From Kofleriaceae bacterium (GTDB lineage Bacteria; Myxococcota_A; Polyangia; Haliangiales; Haliangiaceae), in the NCBI GenBank assembly GCA_020633495.1, contig JACKDR010000004.1, positions 186,001 through 250,000 on the forward strand: DNA of 64,000 bases, read 5' to 3'. Below the pieces are notes generated by a model. The model saw nothing but the letters and a program-made list of their open reading frames with translations. It was not told where the DNA came from and did not search any database. How positions within the stretch are numbered: position 1 is the first letter of the stretch; every line of letters begins with the position of its first letter. Made by a program: the position numbers and the translations under genes. Shown here in pieces: positions 10,067 to 22,069 of the stretch.

Positions 10067-10705
10067 ATGGTCGACGTCGGGCTCGCGGTGCTGATCGGGG
10101 TGGCGCTCGGCGCCGCCACCGGCGTGCCGCTGGGGGTGCTCAACACCGCGCTGGTCGACGCCGCGGTCCACGTCGGGCGGCGCCACGCCACCGGCATCGG
10201 CGTCGGCGGCGCCCTCGCCGACGGCGTCCACGCCGCGCTCGCGTTCGGCGGCGCCGCGGCGGTGCTGCGGCGCGCCCCCGGGCTGCAGCGCGGCATGCTC
10301 GGGGTCAGCGCGGCGCTGATCCTCGGCTACGCGATCGTGGTGTGGCGGCGCGGCCGCGGCGCCGCGGCGACGACGCCGGCGGCGCCCGCGGCTGGCGCGC
10401 CGCGGCGACGGCGATCGCTTCGGCCCGGCGTCGCCATCGGCCTGAGCCTGACCCTGCCCAACCCGGCGCCGCTGGCGGCGTGGGTCGCAGTCGCCGGCGC
10501 CCTGCCGTCGGGCACCGCCGCGGTCGCCGCGGCGAGCGCGATCGGCGTCGCGATCGGCTCGGCCGCGTGGTTCGTGGCGCTGGCGCGGCTGGCGTCGCGG
10601 CTGCGCGATCGCGGCGCGCCGCGGCTGCCGGCGTGGCTGGCGCCGGCGATGGCGACGACCCTGGTCGGGTTCGCGGCGTGGGCCGCGTTCCGCGCGCTGG
10701 CGTGA
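10067..10705 (+). CDS. LysE/RhtB-family exporter
   Basis: A 212-residue polytopic membrane protein with about six hydrophobic segments, fitting the LysE/RhtB amino-acid exporter family. The N-terminal GVALGAATGVPLGVLNTALV and the central SLTLPNPAPLAAWVAVAG, with its conserved Asn-Pro, are the recognisable parts. A basic, Pro/Ala-rich cytoplasmic loop occurs at about 95-120. Substrate is unknown. It lies 33 bases after the kinase gene on the same strand, so it may be co-transcribed. Its last codons and stop lie within a 14-base tandem duplication. Confidence 0.75.
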   Translation: MVDVGLAVLIGVALGAATGVPLGVLNTALVDAAVHVGRRHATGIGVGGALADGVHAALAFGGAAAVLRRAPGLQRGMLGVSAALILGYAIVVWRRGRGAAATTPAAPAAGAPRRRRSLRPGVAIGLSLTLPNPAPLAAWVAVAGALPSGTAAVAAASAIGVAIGSAAWFVALARLASRLRDRGAPRLPAWLAPAMATTLVGFAAWAAFRALA

Positions 10706-10720
10706 GCGCGCTGGCGTGAG
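10693..10720. repeat. 14-base tandem duplication at the LysE-type gene stop
   Basis: CGCGCTGGCGTGAG occurs twice in direct tandem. The first copy contains the TGA stop of the exporter gene; the second is just past it. It looks like a recent slippage duplication without coding effect. Confidence 0.9.
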
Positions 10721-10761
10721 CGCGCGCTGCCGGCCGGGCGGCGCCGGCGTGCGCGAGAGGC

Positions 10762-11421
<660 letters not shown>

Positions 11422-11468
11422 GGCTCATCCTACCCCACCGCGAGGTGCAGGGATCGAGCGCCCCGAGG

Positions 11469-13899
11469 TCAAAACAGCACGACGCCCAGCGGCTGACGCA
11501 GCACAGCACCGGCGACGGGCGCGCCGTCGACCATCGTGGCGAAGACCGCGCCCGGGACCGTCCGATCGGGCAGGGTGACCCGGGCCCGGACCGCCCCGGT
11601 GTCGGGATCGAGCACCGCCGCGGCGCGGCCCGCCGGGCCGTAGGCGGCGACCACCAGCGCGCCCAGCGCGCCGCGCGGCCCCAGCAGCCACGGCGGCTCC
11701 AGCGCGAGGGCGACCGCGAACCGCGGACGCCGTCGACGCCCCAGGTCGCGATCCGCCACCGGTCGGGAGCGTCGGCGCCGCCGGGCAGCACGTCCTCGAC
11801 CGCGACGCGGTCGCCGGCGCCGAGCAGCCGCCAGCGGCGCGCCCAGCCGGCGGCCGCCACCGCGTCGCCGGTGGCGACGTCGACGAAGTACAGCTCGCCG
11901 CCGGCGAGCTCGACGGTGATGCGGTCGCCGGCGACGGCGATCGCGACGATGGCGTCGTCGACCGCGACCGCCCACAGCGGCAGCATCGCGGCCCGCGGCA
12001 GCCGCGCGACCACGGCGCCGCGCTCGACGTCGACGACGACGTCGGTGCCGCGCAGCGAGGTCAGCGCCAGCTGTGGCACGAAGCCCTGATCGGCGGCGAC
12101 CTCGCCGAGCGGCGCGCCGGTGGCGGCGTCGACGAGCTGGGCGCGGCGGCCGACCACGACCGCGACCACGCCGCCGCCGGCGACGACGGCGTCGACGGTG
12201 TCGCCGCGCCAGTCCAGCGCACCGCGCCGTCGTCGCGGGCGACCGCGCGGACCCGGCCGCCGCCGGGCGTCGAGCGCCGGCTGCCGCACACGACGACCGC
12301 GGCGGTGGCGGCGAGCGCGACCGGGGTCCCGGGCGGACAGGCGTCGGCGCGGTGCCAGGCCCAGCGCCGGGTCGCGAGGTCGAACGCGGCCAGGCCGGCG
12401 CCGTGGTCGGCGTCGGGGCGCTGCTCGAGCACCGCGACGTACAGGCGCCCGGGTGCGGCGGGGTCGACCAGCACCGCGCCGACGTCCCACGCCGCGGCGT
12501 CGGCGAGCTCGACCGGCGCGCCGGCGGCGACCGGCGCCGGCAGATCGGGGACGTCGACCGGCGGCACCGGCGGCGTCACGCCCATGATCGACGGCACCAC
12601 GACCGCGCGATCGCCGTCGGGCAGGCGGAACCGGTCGACCCGGTCGGCGAGGCTGCGGGCCGGCGCCTGCCAGCCGCCGGCGAGCAGGTAGCGATCGCCG
12701 AGCACGGCGCTGTCGGCGTGCGACGGCACGTCGAGGTAGGCGATCGGCACGTCGTCCTCGAGGAGGACCGCGAGGCCGCCGTGGCCGCGGACCAGGCGGC
12801 GCGCGCCGCGGCTGTCGAGCTCGCGCCCGACCTCGGCCGACGACAGCACCGCGACCGGCGCCAGCGCGGCGTCGCGGACCTCGACGCCGGCGGCGGTGGC
12901 GACGCCGACCTCGCCGGGGCCACGGCGCCAGAAGCCGCGCTCGATCAGCGGCGCGTCGGCGAGGCGCGGCGCGTCGGGGCGGATCGCGTACAGCGCCCGC
13001 TCGATGCTGCCCGGGATCGGCAGCTCGACCAGCGCCGGATCGCCGCACGGCGACACCCGCGCCGGCGCCCGCGGCAGCGCCACGGTGGCGACGGCGACCG
13101 CGCCGCCGACGCCGATCGCCAGGCGGTCGAGGTGGTCGGCGCCCCACGCCCACAGCTCGAGGTCGTCGCCGCGCCGGCACGCGACGCGGATCTCGTCGAG
13201 CCGGACGCCGGCGGGCGGCGCCACGGTCGCGAGATCGAGGCCGGTGGCGGCGTCGAGGACGACGATCGCGCCGGGATCGACCGGCGCCGCGACCCCGGCG
13301 TCGGTCGCGCCCGGGTCCGGCGCGGCCGGGGACCCCGCGGCCGGGGACGCCGCGCCCGGGTCCGGCTCGGCGGGCGGGCGCCGCGCGACCACCAGGCCGC
13401 CGTCGGCGCCGGCGAACTGCAGCGGGCTGCGCCACACCGCGACCCCGGCGGCGACGTCGACCGCGACGATGCCGCGAGCGTCGGCGCAGACGATCACCTC
13501 GGCGGTGACGTGGACCACCGGGGCCTGGCACGCCACCAGGTCGCGCCACCGCACCTCGCCGGCGTCGACCGCGACGACCTCGACCGCGAAGCGATCGCCG
13601 ATCGTGCCGGTGACCACCGCGCGGGCCTCGGCGGCGGGGTCGGGCACCGGCCACACCCGCTCGACGACGATCGGCCCCTGCACCGCCGCCGTGCCGGCGA
13701 TCGCCGCGGGCACGGCGTAGCTCGGCGCCACGCCGCGACCGATGGCCGCCGTCGGGACCGGCGGCGGCCACGGCGCCAGGCTGGCCGGGTACGCCGGCGG
13801 CACCGGGGCCAGCAGCGGCTGCCCGGCGACGCCGCCGCCCTGGCGACAGCCGGCCGCGGCGAGGGCCGCGGCCGCGATGACGAGCACGGAGGTCCGCAC
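11469..13899 (-). CDS. PQQ-type beta-propeller lipoprotein, two frameshifts
   Basis: A predicted 810-residue lipoprotein, broken in this sequence by two one-base losses. The GTG start gives a signal peptide ending in LAAAGC (Cys18), then a Pro-rich segment and repeated PQQ/WD-like blades (for example AGEVRWRDLV, AAGVAVWRSPLQ, DDGAVRW), as in BamB-like propellers. Reading leaves frame near 12214 (restored by one extra G in TGGGACTGG, giving RWDWRGD) and near 11722 (restored giving VRRFAVALALEPPW). After each point a long open frame with the same codon bias and blade pattern continues to the TGA at 11469. I therefore favour sequencing errors over a decayed gene. Function unknown; surface scaffold is a guess. 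Confidence 0.75.
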
Positions 13900-13929
13900 G
13901 TCGTGGCGGGCGCCGTCGCCCGCTCCGGG

Positions 13930-15162
<1,233 letters not shown>

Positions 15163-15220
15163 GGTGGATCTCCTCGTGGTGCGGTTCCGGGCGCGGTCCC
15201 GTTCCGCGGTTCGGGGAGGA

Positions 15221-15838
15221 TTACCCGGGCCGGCGGGGCCGGGCAATGCCTGCGGCGCGCCGGGGCGCCGAGACGCCGTCCAGCAGCAGGGCGCCCAGGC
15301 GCGACGCCGGACCCGTGGTGGCGCCCGCCGGCACCGGCACCGAGGTCAGGGCCCCGCCCAGGGCCAGCTTGGCGTGGCCGTGGACCAGGCTCCAGGTGGC
15401 GAGCGCGAGGTCGACGGCGCGGCCCGGCGACACCGCCTGGGCGGCGGCGAGCAGGGCCGCGAACGCCCGCTCGGCGGCAGCGGCCAGCGCCGGGTGCCGA
15501 CCCGAGGCCAGCACCGGGCCGAACATGACCGCGAACCGCGCCGGGTGGGCGCGTGCGAACGCCTCGTACGCGTCGCAGCTGGCGAGCAGGCGGGTCCGCG
15601 GGGTCCGGCCGCGGGCGCCCTCGAGGGCCTCGGCGAGCTCGACGAAGCCGCGCTCGGCGACGGCCGCGATGAGCGCGTCCTTGTCGCGGAAGTGATGGTA
15701 CGGGGCGGCGTGGCTGACGCCGGCGACGCGGGCGACCTCGCGCAGGGTGACCGCGGCGGCGCCGTCCCGGGCGATCACCGCCTCGGTGGCCGCGATCAGG
15801 GCCTCGCGCAGGTTGCCGTGGTGATACGAGGCGGTCAC
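15221..15838 (-). CDS. TetR-family transcriptional repressor
   Basis: A 205-residue TetR regulator. The N-terminal helix-turn-helix is clear (REALIAATEAVIARDG, then VTLREVARVAGVSHAAPYHHF, then DKDALIAAV); the rest is a helical ligand and dimer domain. I chose the GTG at 15838 because it starts just before YHHGNLREALI, where this subfamily usually begins, and has GAAGG upstream; the frame stays open further. Two 19-bp inverted repeats lie immediately upstream and are its likely autoregulatory operators. The gene precedes thiolase, so the ligand is probably an acyl-CoA or related metabolite (inference). Confidence 0.93.
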   Translation of the reverse strand: MTASYHHGNLREALIAATEAVIARDGAAAVTLREVARVAGVSHAAPYHHFRDKDALIAAVAERGFVELAEALEGARGRTPRTRLLASCDAYEAFARAHPARFAVMFGPVLASGRHPALAAAAERAFAALLAAAQAVSPGRAVDLALATWSLVHGHAKLALGGALTSVPVPAGATTGPASRLGALLLDGVSAPRRAAGIARPRRPG

Positions 15839-15844
15839 GCCTTC

Positions 15845-15863
15845 ATCTTGACGCCGACAAGAT
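15845..15863. promoter_or_regulatory. Operator 1 for the TetR-thiolase unit
   Basis: A perfect 6-7-6 inverted repeat, ATCTTG-N7-CAAGAT, ending seven bases before the tetR GTG. On the minus strand CAAGAT falls where a -10 would be for a transcript beginning at the GTG, so a repressor bound here would cover the promoter. It is the same 19-bp pattern as operator 2. Confidence 0.75.
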
Positions 15864-15876
15864 TGCGCTGTCACGC

Positions 15877-15895
15877 ATCTTGGCGGTGGAAAGAT
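15877..15895. promoter_or_regulatory. Operator 2 for the TetR-thiolase unit
   Basis: ATCTTGGCGGTGGAAAGAT, with symmetric ATCTT/AAGAT ends extended outward to GCATCTT/AAGATGC (15875-15897). It aligns base for base with operator 1 and starts exactly 32 bp from it, about three helical turns, placing both on one DNA face. Confidence 0.75.
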
Positions 15896-15964
15896 GCCGC
15901 GTGACATCGTGCCGCCGCCGCGGGTCCGGGGCCGGCGGCGGTCAGCGCGGCGGCGCGGCTCAGG

Positions 15965-17029
15965 TCAGGTGCCGGCGGCGGCGGCGTGGGCGCGCGGCAC
16001 GATCAGGCGCAGGCAGCGCGGCAGGACGTCGATGCGGTAGCGCTCGCCGCCCATGAGCTCCTCGCCGTCGATCTGGGCGGCCGGCCAGCGATCGGCGCCG
16101 GGCGAGGTCACGGTCAGCGTGAAGCGGGCGCCCGGGATGGGCTCGGAGTGCTCGAGGCCGAGCGCGCGCAGCGTGTCGTCGCCGACCGGCAGGTGGCGCA
16201 GGTTGGCGATCAGCTTGGTCGACATGTCGATGCGACCGCGCACCGGGACCAGCTCGAACAGGCCGTCGTCGGCCTCGGTGCCGGGGTCGAGGACCCACTC
16301 GCCGCCGAAGATCTTGGTGTTCTTGACGATGACGTCGAGCAGGTTCTCGAACGAGTAGACGCGGCCGTCGATGTCGGCCTCGAGGTCGAACTTGACGTCG
16401 TAGACCCAGCTCTCGACCAGGCGCTGCGCCATCGCGCCGGCGTAGACCAGCAGGTCGCGGTAGATCATGCCGAGGCCGGGGATCTTGCCGACCAGCTCGC
16501 GGTCGCGGTTGCGGGTGGCCAGGGCCGAGGCGCCGAAGCCGATGCTCGCCGAGTCGAAGAACAGGTCGCGGTGCAGGACCTCGTGGGCGCGGTCGAGGAC
16601 CTCGATGCGGCCGACGTCGACCGCGATGGTCTCGCCGGCGGCGATCACGGCGACGTTGGTGGCCAGGGCGTCGGGCCCGGCGGCCAGGCCGAACGACTTG
16701 CCCTGGTCGTTGGCGGTGCCGGTGGGCAGCATGCCCATGCGAGTTTCCCCGGCGTGCGCCGACGCCAGGATGCCCTTGGCGACCTCGGCGAAGGTGCCGT
16801 CGCCGCCCATGTAGATGATCAGGCGGGCGCCGTCGTCGTCGATGGCGCGGCGCACGACCTCGACGGTGCCGCCGGCGGGCTCGGTGGGCCGGAAGCCGTG
16901 GGCGACCCCGGCGGCGTCGAGCAGGCGGCGCGCCTGGGCGATCCACTCGGCGGCCTTGCCGCTCTGGGCGGTGGGGTTGGCGACCAGGACGGCGGTGGGC
17001 ATCGACTCGGCCACCTCGACACTGTACAC
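15965..17029 (-). CDS. Diacylglycerol/lipid kinase family protein
   Basis: A 354-residue member of the diacylglycerol kinase catalytic-domain family, which phosphorylates lipids such as diacylglycerol or sphingoid bases in prokaryotes. The nucleotide motif GGDGT is at 75-79 and PTGTANDQGKSFG follows from 102; the C-terminal beta domain with the AAQIDGEEL motif is typical and places the protein at the inner face of the membrane. The start is GTG at 17029 with GGAAGG upstream; ATG at 17002 (MPTAVLVANP) is an equally plausible start. It is divergent from the acyl-CoA dehydrogenase at 17074. Confidence 0.9.
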   Translation of the reverse strand: MYSVEVAESMPTAVLVANPTAQSGKAAEWIAQARRLLDAAGVAHGFRPTEPAGGTVEVVRRAIDDDGARLIIYMGGDGTFAEVAKGILASAHAGETRMGMLPTGTANDQGKSFGLAAGPDALATNVAVIAAGETIAVDVGRIEVLDRAHEVLHRDLFFDSASIGFGASALATRNRDRELVGKIPGLGMIYRDLLVYAGAMAQRLVESWVYDVKFDLEADIDGRVYSFENLLDVIVKNTKIFGGEWVLDPGTEADDGLFELVPVRGRIDMSTKLIANLRHLPVGDDTLRALGLEHSEPIPGARFTLTVTSPGADRWPAAQIDGEELMGGERYRIDVLPRCLRLIVPRAHAAAAGT

Positions 17030-17060
17030 GCCTCGCCTTCCCCGCCACCGGTGCGGCTGC

Positions 17061-17066
17061 TAGAAC
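17061..17066 (+). promoter_or_regulatory. -10-like element before the acyl-CoA dehydrogenase
   Basis: TAGAAC ends eight bases before the ATG at 17074, with no Shine-Dalgarno sequence between. The placement repeats that at 8201, 21325 and 32872 and suggests a leaderless transcript. No good -35 is visible. Confidence 0.4.
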
Positions 17067-17073
17067 CGGGCTC

Positions 17074-18225
<1,152 letters not shown>

Positions 18226-18239
18226 CGCGCCCGCGCCGC

Positions 18240-19181
18240 TCAGCGCGACAGCCCGCGGATCGCCCGATCCTCCGACAGCACGAACGGCGAGTCGTAGGCG
18301 CCGGTCACCGTGGCGAGCAGGGTGCAGGTCTCGGTCAGCGGCGACCAGTTGTAGGCCGCGCAGGCGGTGTGCTCGCAGGCGTACTGGCAGACCCGATGGC
18401 TGGACTCGGGGAAGGTCGACAGGGTGGTGCCGAGGCGGACCCGCCGCTGCGGGGTGCCGTACGGCCAGGCGTAGCGGCTCGCCTCGAGGATCCAGTCGAG
18501 GTGCGCGGGGACGCTGGTGTAGCCCGACTGGCTGCGGGTCACGCCGACCAGGCGGGACGACACGTAGAGCGCGCCGCCGGAGTCGCCGGGGTTGGCGACC
18601 GGCGTGGTGACCGCGAACGAGCCGGTGTCGTCGGTGGCCGACAGGATCGACGTCGTGACCGCGCGCAGCTCGCCCACCGTGTTGGGGACGCCGTCGTGGT
18701 TGCCCGCGCCGACGCCGATCGCCGGCGCGCCCGGGGTCGGGAAGATCCACGCCATCGGCGACGGCGACGAGGTCGCGGGGGCCGCGGTGTCGAGCTCGAG
18801 GACGGCGAGGTCACAGAACCGGCCGTCGTCGTCCCAGACGTCGCCGACCGCGGTGCCGGGCTTGTAGTGCACCTGGACGATCGTGCGGGCCAGCGTCGGC
18901 GCGAAGCCGCCGGGATCGGTGTAGAGGTGGACGGTCGGGTTGGTGGTGGCGTTGTTGTACTGGGTGCAGTGCACCGCGGTGACCGCGAAGCGCGGCGCGA
19001 TCAGCGTCGCGGTGCACGGGTTGGTGGGCTTGACCGCGCGCGCGACCGCCCAGCTCGGCGCCGCATCGCCGCCGATGATCGCCTGCTCGGAGGCGGCCAG
19101 GTCGTCGGCGTCGTCGGCGCCGTCCGCGGCGACGCAGGCGACCGAGAACAGCAGCGTGGTGATCACGAGCGAGCGCATCAT
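18240..19181 (-). CDS. Secreted trypsin-like serine protease
   Basis: A 313-residue S1-family protease. A signal peptide (MMRSLVITTLLFSVAC) is followed by a propeptide-like acidic stretch and IIGG at 35-38, the activation site. The triad is His71 in AVHC (a variant of the usual AAHC), Asp124 in CDLAVLEL, and Ser201 in GDSGG. A C-terminal extension after about 255 carries four Cys (CQYACEHTACAAYNW, then CTLL), resembling a small PAN/apple-like domain. Two adjacent ATGs occur at 19181 and 19178; a GTG further up is less likely. It is probably exported and perhaps lipid-anchored at Cys16, though the lipobox is poor. Confidence 0.88.
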   Translation of the reverse strand: MMRSLVITTLLFSVACVAADGADDADDLAASEQAIIGGDAAPSWAVARAVKPTNPCTATLIAPRFAVTAVHCTQYNNATTNPTVHLYTDPGGFAPTLARTIVQVHYKPGTAVGDVWDDDGRFCDLAVLELDTAAPATSSPSPMAWIFPTPGAPAIGVGAGNHDGVPNTVGELRAVTTSILSATDDTGSFAVTTPVANPGDSGGALYVSSRLVGVTRSQSGYTSVPAHLDWILEASRYAWPYGTPQRRVRLGTTLSTFPESSHRVCQYACEHTACAAYNWSPLTETCTLLATVTGAYDSPFVLSEDRAIRGLSR

Positions 19182-19236
19182 GCCCGGGTAGAGCACCCGG
19201 GGCGGCGGACGTTACCGCCGCCGCGCGCGCCGCCCG

Positions 19237-21288
19237 CTACTCGCTGAGGAACTTCTCGAAGGCCTTGAAGTTGAACGGCCGGCCGAGGAAGTCCTTGACG
19301 AGATCCGCGGCGTCCTTGCTGCCGCCGGGGGCCAGGATCTTGTCGCGGTAGGCGTGGGTCGCGTCGGGGTTCATCAGGCCGACGCCCTTCTTCTCGAACG
19401 GGGTCAGCAGGTCCTTCGCGATCACCAGCGACCACATGTAGGTGTAGTACATCGCCGAGTAGCCGACGAGGTGGCCGAAGCTGGCGTGGAAGTGGGTGCC
19501 CTCGACGTAGGGGAACGGCGTGTACTTCTTCTGCAGCCGCTTGACCTCCGCGAGCTGGTCGAGCTTCTCGGGATCGACGGTGTGGAAGTCGAGCGACAGC
19601 GCCGCGTAGAACATCTGCTGCACGGTCTGGGTGCCGAGGCCGAACTTGTCGGCGCGGCGCATCTGGGCGACGAGGTCCTTGGGGATGACCTCGCCCTCGG
19701 CGTTCTTGGCGAACCGCGACAGGGTCTCGTACGACCACGCCCACTCCTCGAACATCTGCGACGGCGCCTCGACGAAGTCCTGCTCGACGGCGGTGCCCGA
19801 CAGCGTCACCCAGCGGTGGTGGCCGCCGAGGATGTGGTGCATCAGGTGGCCGAACTCGTGGAACATCGTGACGACCTCGTCGTGCTCCATCAGGCCGGGG
19901 TTGTCGGGGCCGGGCTGCGGGAAGTTGCACACCAGCGCGCCCTCGGGCAGCACCTTGTCGGTGACGCCGTCCTTGATCGCGAACTGCGCGGCGTGCTTGT
20001 ACTTGTCGGCGCGCGGGTGGAGGTCGAGGTAGACGCGACCCAGCTTGGTGTCACCGCGCATGACGTCGAAGACCTTGACGTCCGGGTGCCACGGCGTGGC
20101 GTCGGTCGCCGGCACGTACTGGATGTCGTAGATCGTCGAGGTGATGTCGAGCAGGCCGGCGAGGACGCTGTCGAACGGGAAGTAGGCGCGGACCTTCTGG
20201 CCGTCGACCGCGTACTTGTCCTTCTTGATCTCGGCCTCGAGCCAGGTCTTCTGCCAGTCCTGGACCACGGTGGCCTTCTTGTCGTGCTTCTTGAGCTGCT
20301 TGAGCAGCTCGGCGTAGTCCTTGGCGGCCCGCTTCTTGGCCAGCTTGTAGACCCGCTCGATGAAGTCGGCGGCGTTCTTGCCCGACTTCATCATCTTGTC
20401 CTGGGTGATGTAGTCGGCCCAGTTGGCGTGGTCGAGCAGCAGCGCCTTCTCGGCGCGCAGCGACAGGATCTGCTGCAGCAGCTTCTCGTTGTGGAAGGTG
20501 TCGTTCTCGCCGCGGCTGCGGAACGCGATGTAGAGCTCCTTGCGGAGGCCGTCGTCCTCGGCGTACGTCATGAACGGGACGTAGTCGGGGTAGTCGGTCG
20601 AGACGTGGATCTTGCCGTCGTCCCCCGGCTTGTGGGCGTCGATCCAGTCCTGCGGCAGGCCGGCGAGCTGGGCGACGTCGTCGATCGCGATCGAGCGGAC
20701 GTCCTCGGCGAGGTTCTTCGAGAACGCCTGGCTGAGCTTGGTCAGCTCGTCGTCGATGGCCTGCAGGCGGTTGCGGGTGGCGTCGTCGCGATCGACGCCC
20801 GCCATGCGGAAGTCGCGCAGCGTGTGGTCGACGAACCGCTGGGTCTCGGGGTCGGCCGCGGAGACGTCGACCGCGGCCACGGCGTCGTACAGGGCCCGGT
20901 TGCGCATCATCTCGGTGATGAAGGCCGAGATCTCCTGCTCGCAGGCGCGCGCGCCGTCGCGGATGGCCTCGTCGGGGTGGACCTCGGCGTACAGCCCGGA
21001 CAGCTCGGCGGCCTGGCCGGCGGCGATCAGCAGATCGTTGTACGGCTCGAGCGTGTTGTCGATGGACCGCTCGCCCTCGACGCCGAGCGCGGTCGCCAGC
21101 AGCTGCTTGGCGGTGTCGAGGTGGGCGTGGCAGTCGTCGAGGAACAGCTCGGCGGCGGTCTTGGGCTTGGGCGGCTCGATCTTCTCGACCACGGGCTGCA
21201 CCTTCTTGGTGGGCTTCTTCTGGCTGGGTCCGCAGGCGGCGACCGTGAGCGTCGCGACCGCGGCAACGAGCAGGTGACGAGTCGTCAT
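19237..21288 (-). CDS. M3-family zinc metallopeptidase lipoprotein
   Basis: A 683-residue thimet-oligopeptidase-like (M3) endopeptidase. The zinc motif HEFGH has His477, Glu478 and His481, and Glu507 in FVEAPSQ is the third ligand; the C-terminal YSAMYYTYMWSLV is also family-typical. Unlike cytoplasmic relatives it has a signal peptide with lipobox LTVAAC (Cys19) and a Lys/Pro-rich linker, so it should act on peptides in the periplasm or at the surface. The ATG is preceded by TAAGAC eight bases upstream rather than by a ribosome site. It is divergent from miaE. Confidence 0.94.
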   Translation of the reverse strand: MTTRHLLVAAVATLTVAACGPSQKKPTKKVQPVVEKIEPPKPKTAAELFLDDCHAHLDTAKQLLATALGVEGERSIDNTLEPYNDLLIAAGQAAELSGLYAEVHPDEAIRDGARACEQEISAFITEMMRNRALYDAVAAVDVSAADPETQRFVDHTLRDFRMAGVDRDDATRNRLQAIDDELTKLSQAFSKNLAEDVRSIAIDDVAQLAGLPQDWIDAHKPGDDGKIHVSTDYPDYVPFMTYAEDDGLRKELYIAFRSRGENDTFHNEKLLQQILSLRAEKALLLDHANWADYITQDKMMKSGKNAADFIERVYKLAKKRAAKDYAELLKQLKKHDKKATVVQDWQKTWLEAEIKKDKYAVDGQKVRAYFPFDSVLAGLLDITSTIYDIQYVPATDATPWHPDVKVFDVMRGDTKLGRVYLDLHPRADKYKHAAQFAIKDGVTDKVLPEGALVCNFPQPGPDNPGLMEHDEVVTMFHEFGHLMHHILGGHHRWVTLSGTAVEQDFVEAPSQMFEEWAWSYETLSRFAKNAEGEVIPKDLVAQMRRADKFGLGTQTVQQMFYAALSLDFHTVDPEKLDQLAEVKRLQKKYTPFPYVEGTHFHASFGHLVGYSAMYYTYMWSLVIAKDLLTPFEKKGVGLMNPDATHAYRDKILAPGGSKDAADLVKDFLGRPFNFKAFEKFLSE

Positions 21289-21324
21289 CCGCCGCGTCTT
21301 ACCACGAAGCCGGTTCGGATCCAG

Positions 21325-21330
21325 TAGGAT
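21325..21330 (+). promoter_or_regulatory. -10 element of miaE, probably leaderless
   Basis: TAGGAT, four of six matches, ends seven bases before the GTG at 21337, the same spacing as for the kinase gene at 8213. No ribosome-binding site lies between. Confidence 0.45.
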
Positions 21331-21336
21331 GCGCGG

Positions 21337-21927
21337 GTGCGCGCCGACGAGCCTACCCTCAGCCTGCCGGCCTCGACCACCGATCCCCGGTGGATCGAGG
21401 TCGCGCTCGCCGACCTCGACGCGGTCCACCGCGACCACCTGCACTGCGAGCGCAAGGCCGCGCAGTCGGCGCTGTCGCTGGTGCGCAGCTACCCCGAGCG
21501 CACCGACCTCGTCGCCGCGGTGGCGCGGCTCGCCCACGAGGAGACCGCGCACGTGGTCCAGGTGTCGCAACTCCTGGCCCGGCGCGGCGTCACGCCGACC
21601 TGGGATCTCGGCGACGACTACGCCGCGGCGCTGCGCGATCAGATCCGGCGCCGCGAGCCCGAGCGCCTGCTCGACCGGCTGCTGGTGTTCGCGCTGATCG
21701 AGGCCCGCTCCGCCGAGCGCCTCGCCCTGCTCGCCGACGCCATCACCGACGACGCCACCGCGACGCTGTACCGCGGCCTGGCCACCGCCGAGGTCCGCCA
21801 CCGCGACACCTTCCTCGAGCTCGCGGCGGCGACCGCGCCGGCGACCTGGCGCGACCGCGCCGCCGAGCTCGCCACCGTCGAGGCCGACCTGGTGGCCCGC
21901 CTGCCGCTGCGGCCGCGGATCCACTAG
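21337..21927 (+). CDS. miaE: tRNA-(ms2io6A)-hydroxylase MiaE
   Basis: A 196-residue ferritin-like di-iron monooxygenase that hydroxylates the isopentenyl group of ms2i6A at position 37 of tRNA. The iron ligands can be seen as Glu in HCERKAAQSA, a Glu/His pair in HEETAHVVQ, Glu in LIEARSAER and Glu/His in AEVRHRDTF. Length is as expected. The start is GTG without a Shine-Dalgarno sequence. It is divergent from the M3 peptidase gene and is followed after 142 bases by the frameshifted LytM gene. Confidence 0.88.
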   Translation: MRADEPTLSLPASTTDPRWIEVALADLDAVHRDHLHCERKAAQSALSLVRSYPERTDLVAAVARLAHEETAHVVQVSQLLARRGVTPTWDLGDDYAAALRDQIRRREPERLLDRLLVFALIEARSAERLALLADAITDDATATLYRGLATAEVRHRDTFLELAAATAPATWRDRAAELATVEADLVARLPLRPRIH

Positions 21928-22069
21928 GCGCACGCCCGCGCCCACGGCTGCCAGAACGGCAGGCGGCAGCGACCGGCGTGCCAGAGTGGCAACGGGGCCG
22001 CCGGGGCCGGCCGCCAGACCCGCGGGACGACTGGGGTCGCCGTGGCACGGCCGCTGCACCACCCGGGGC

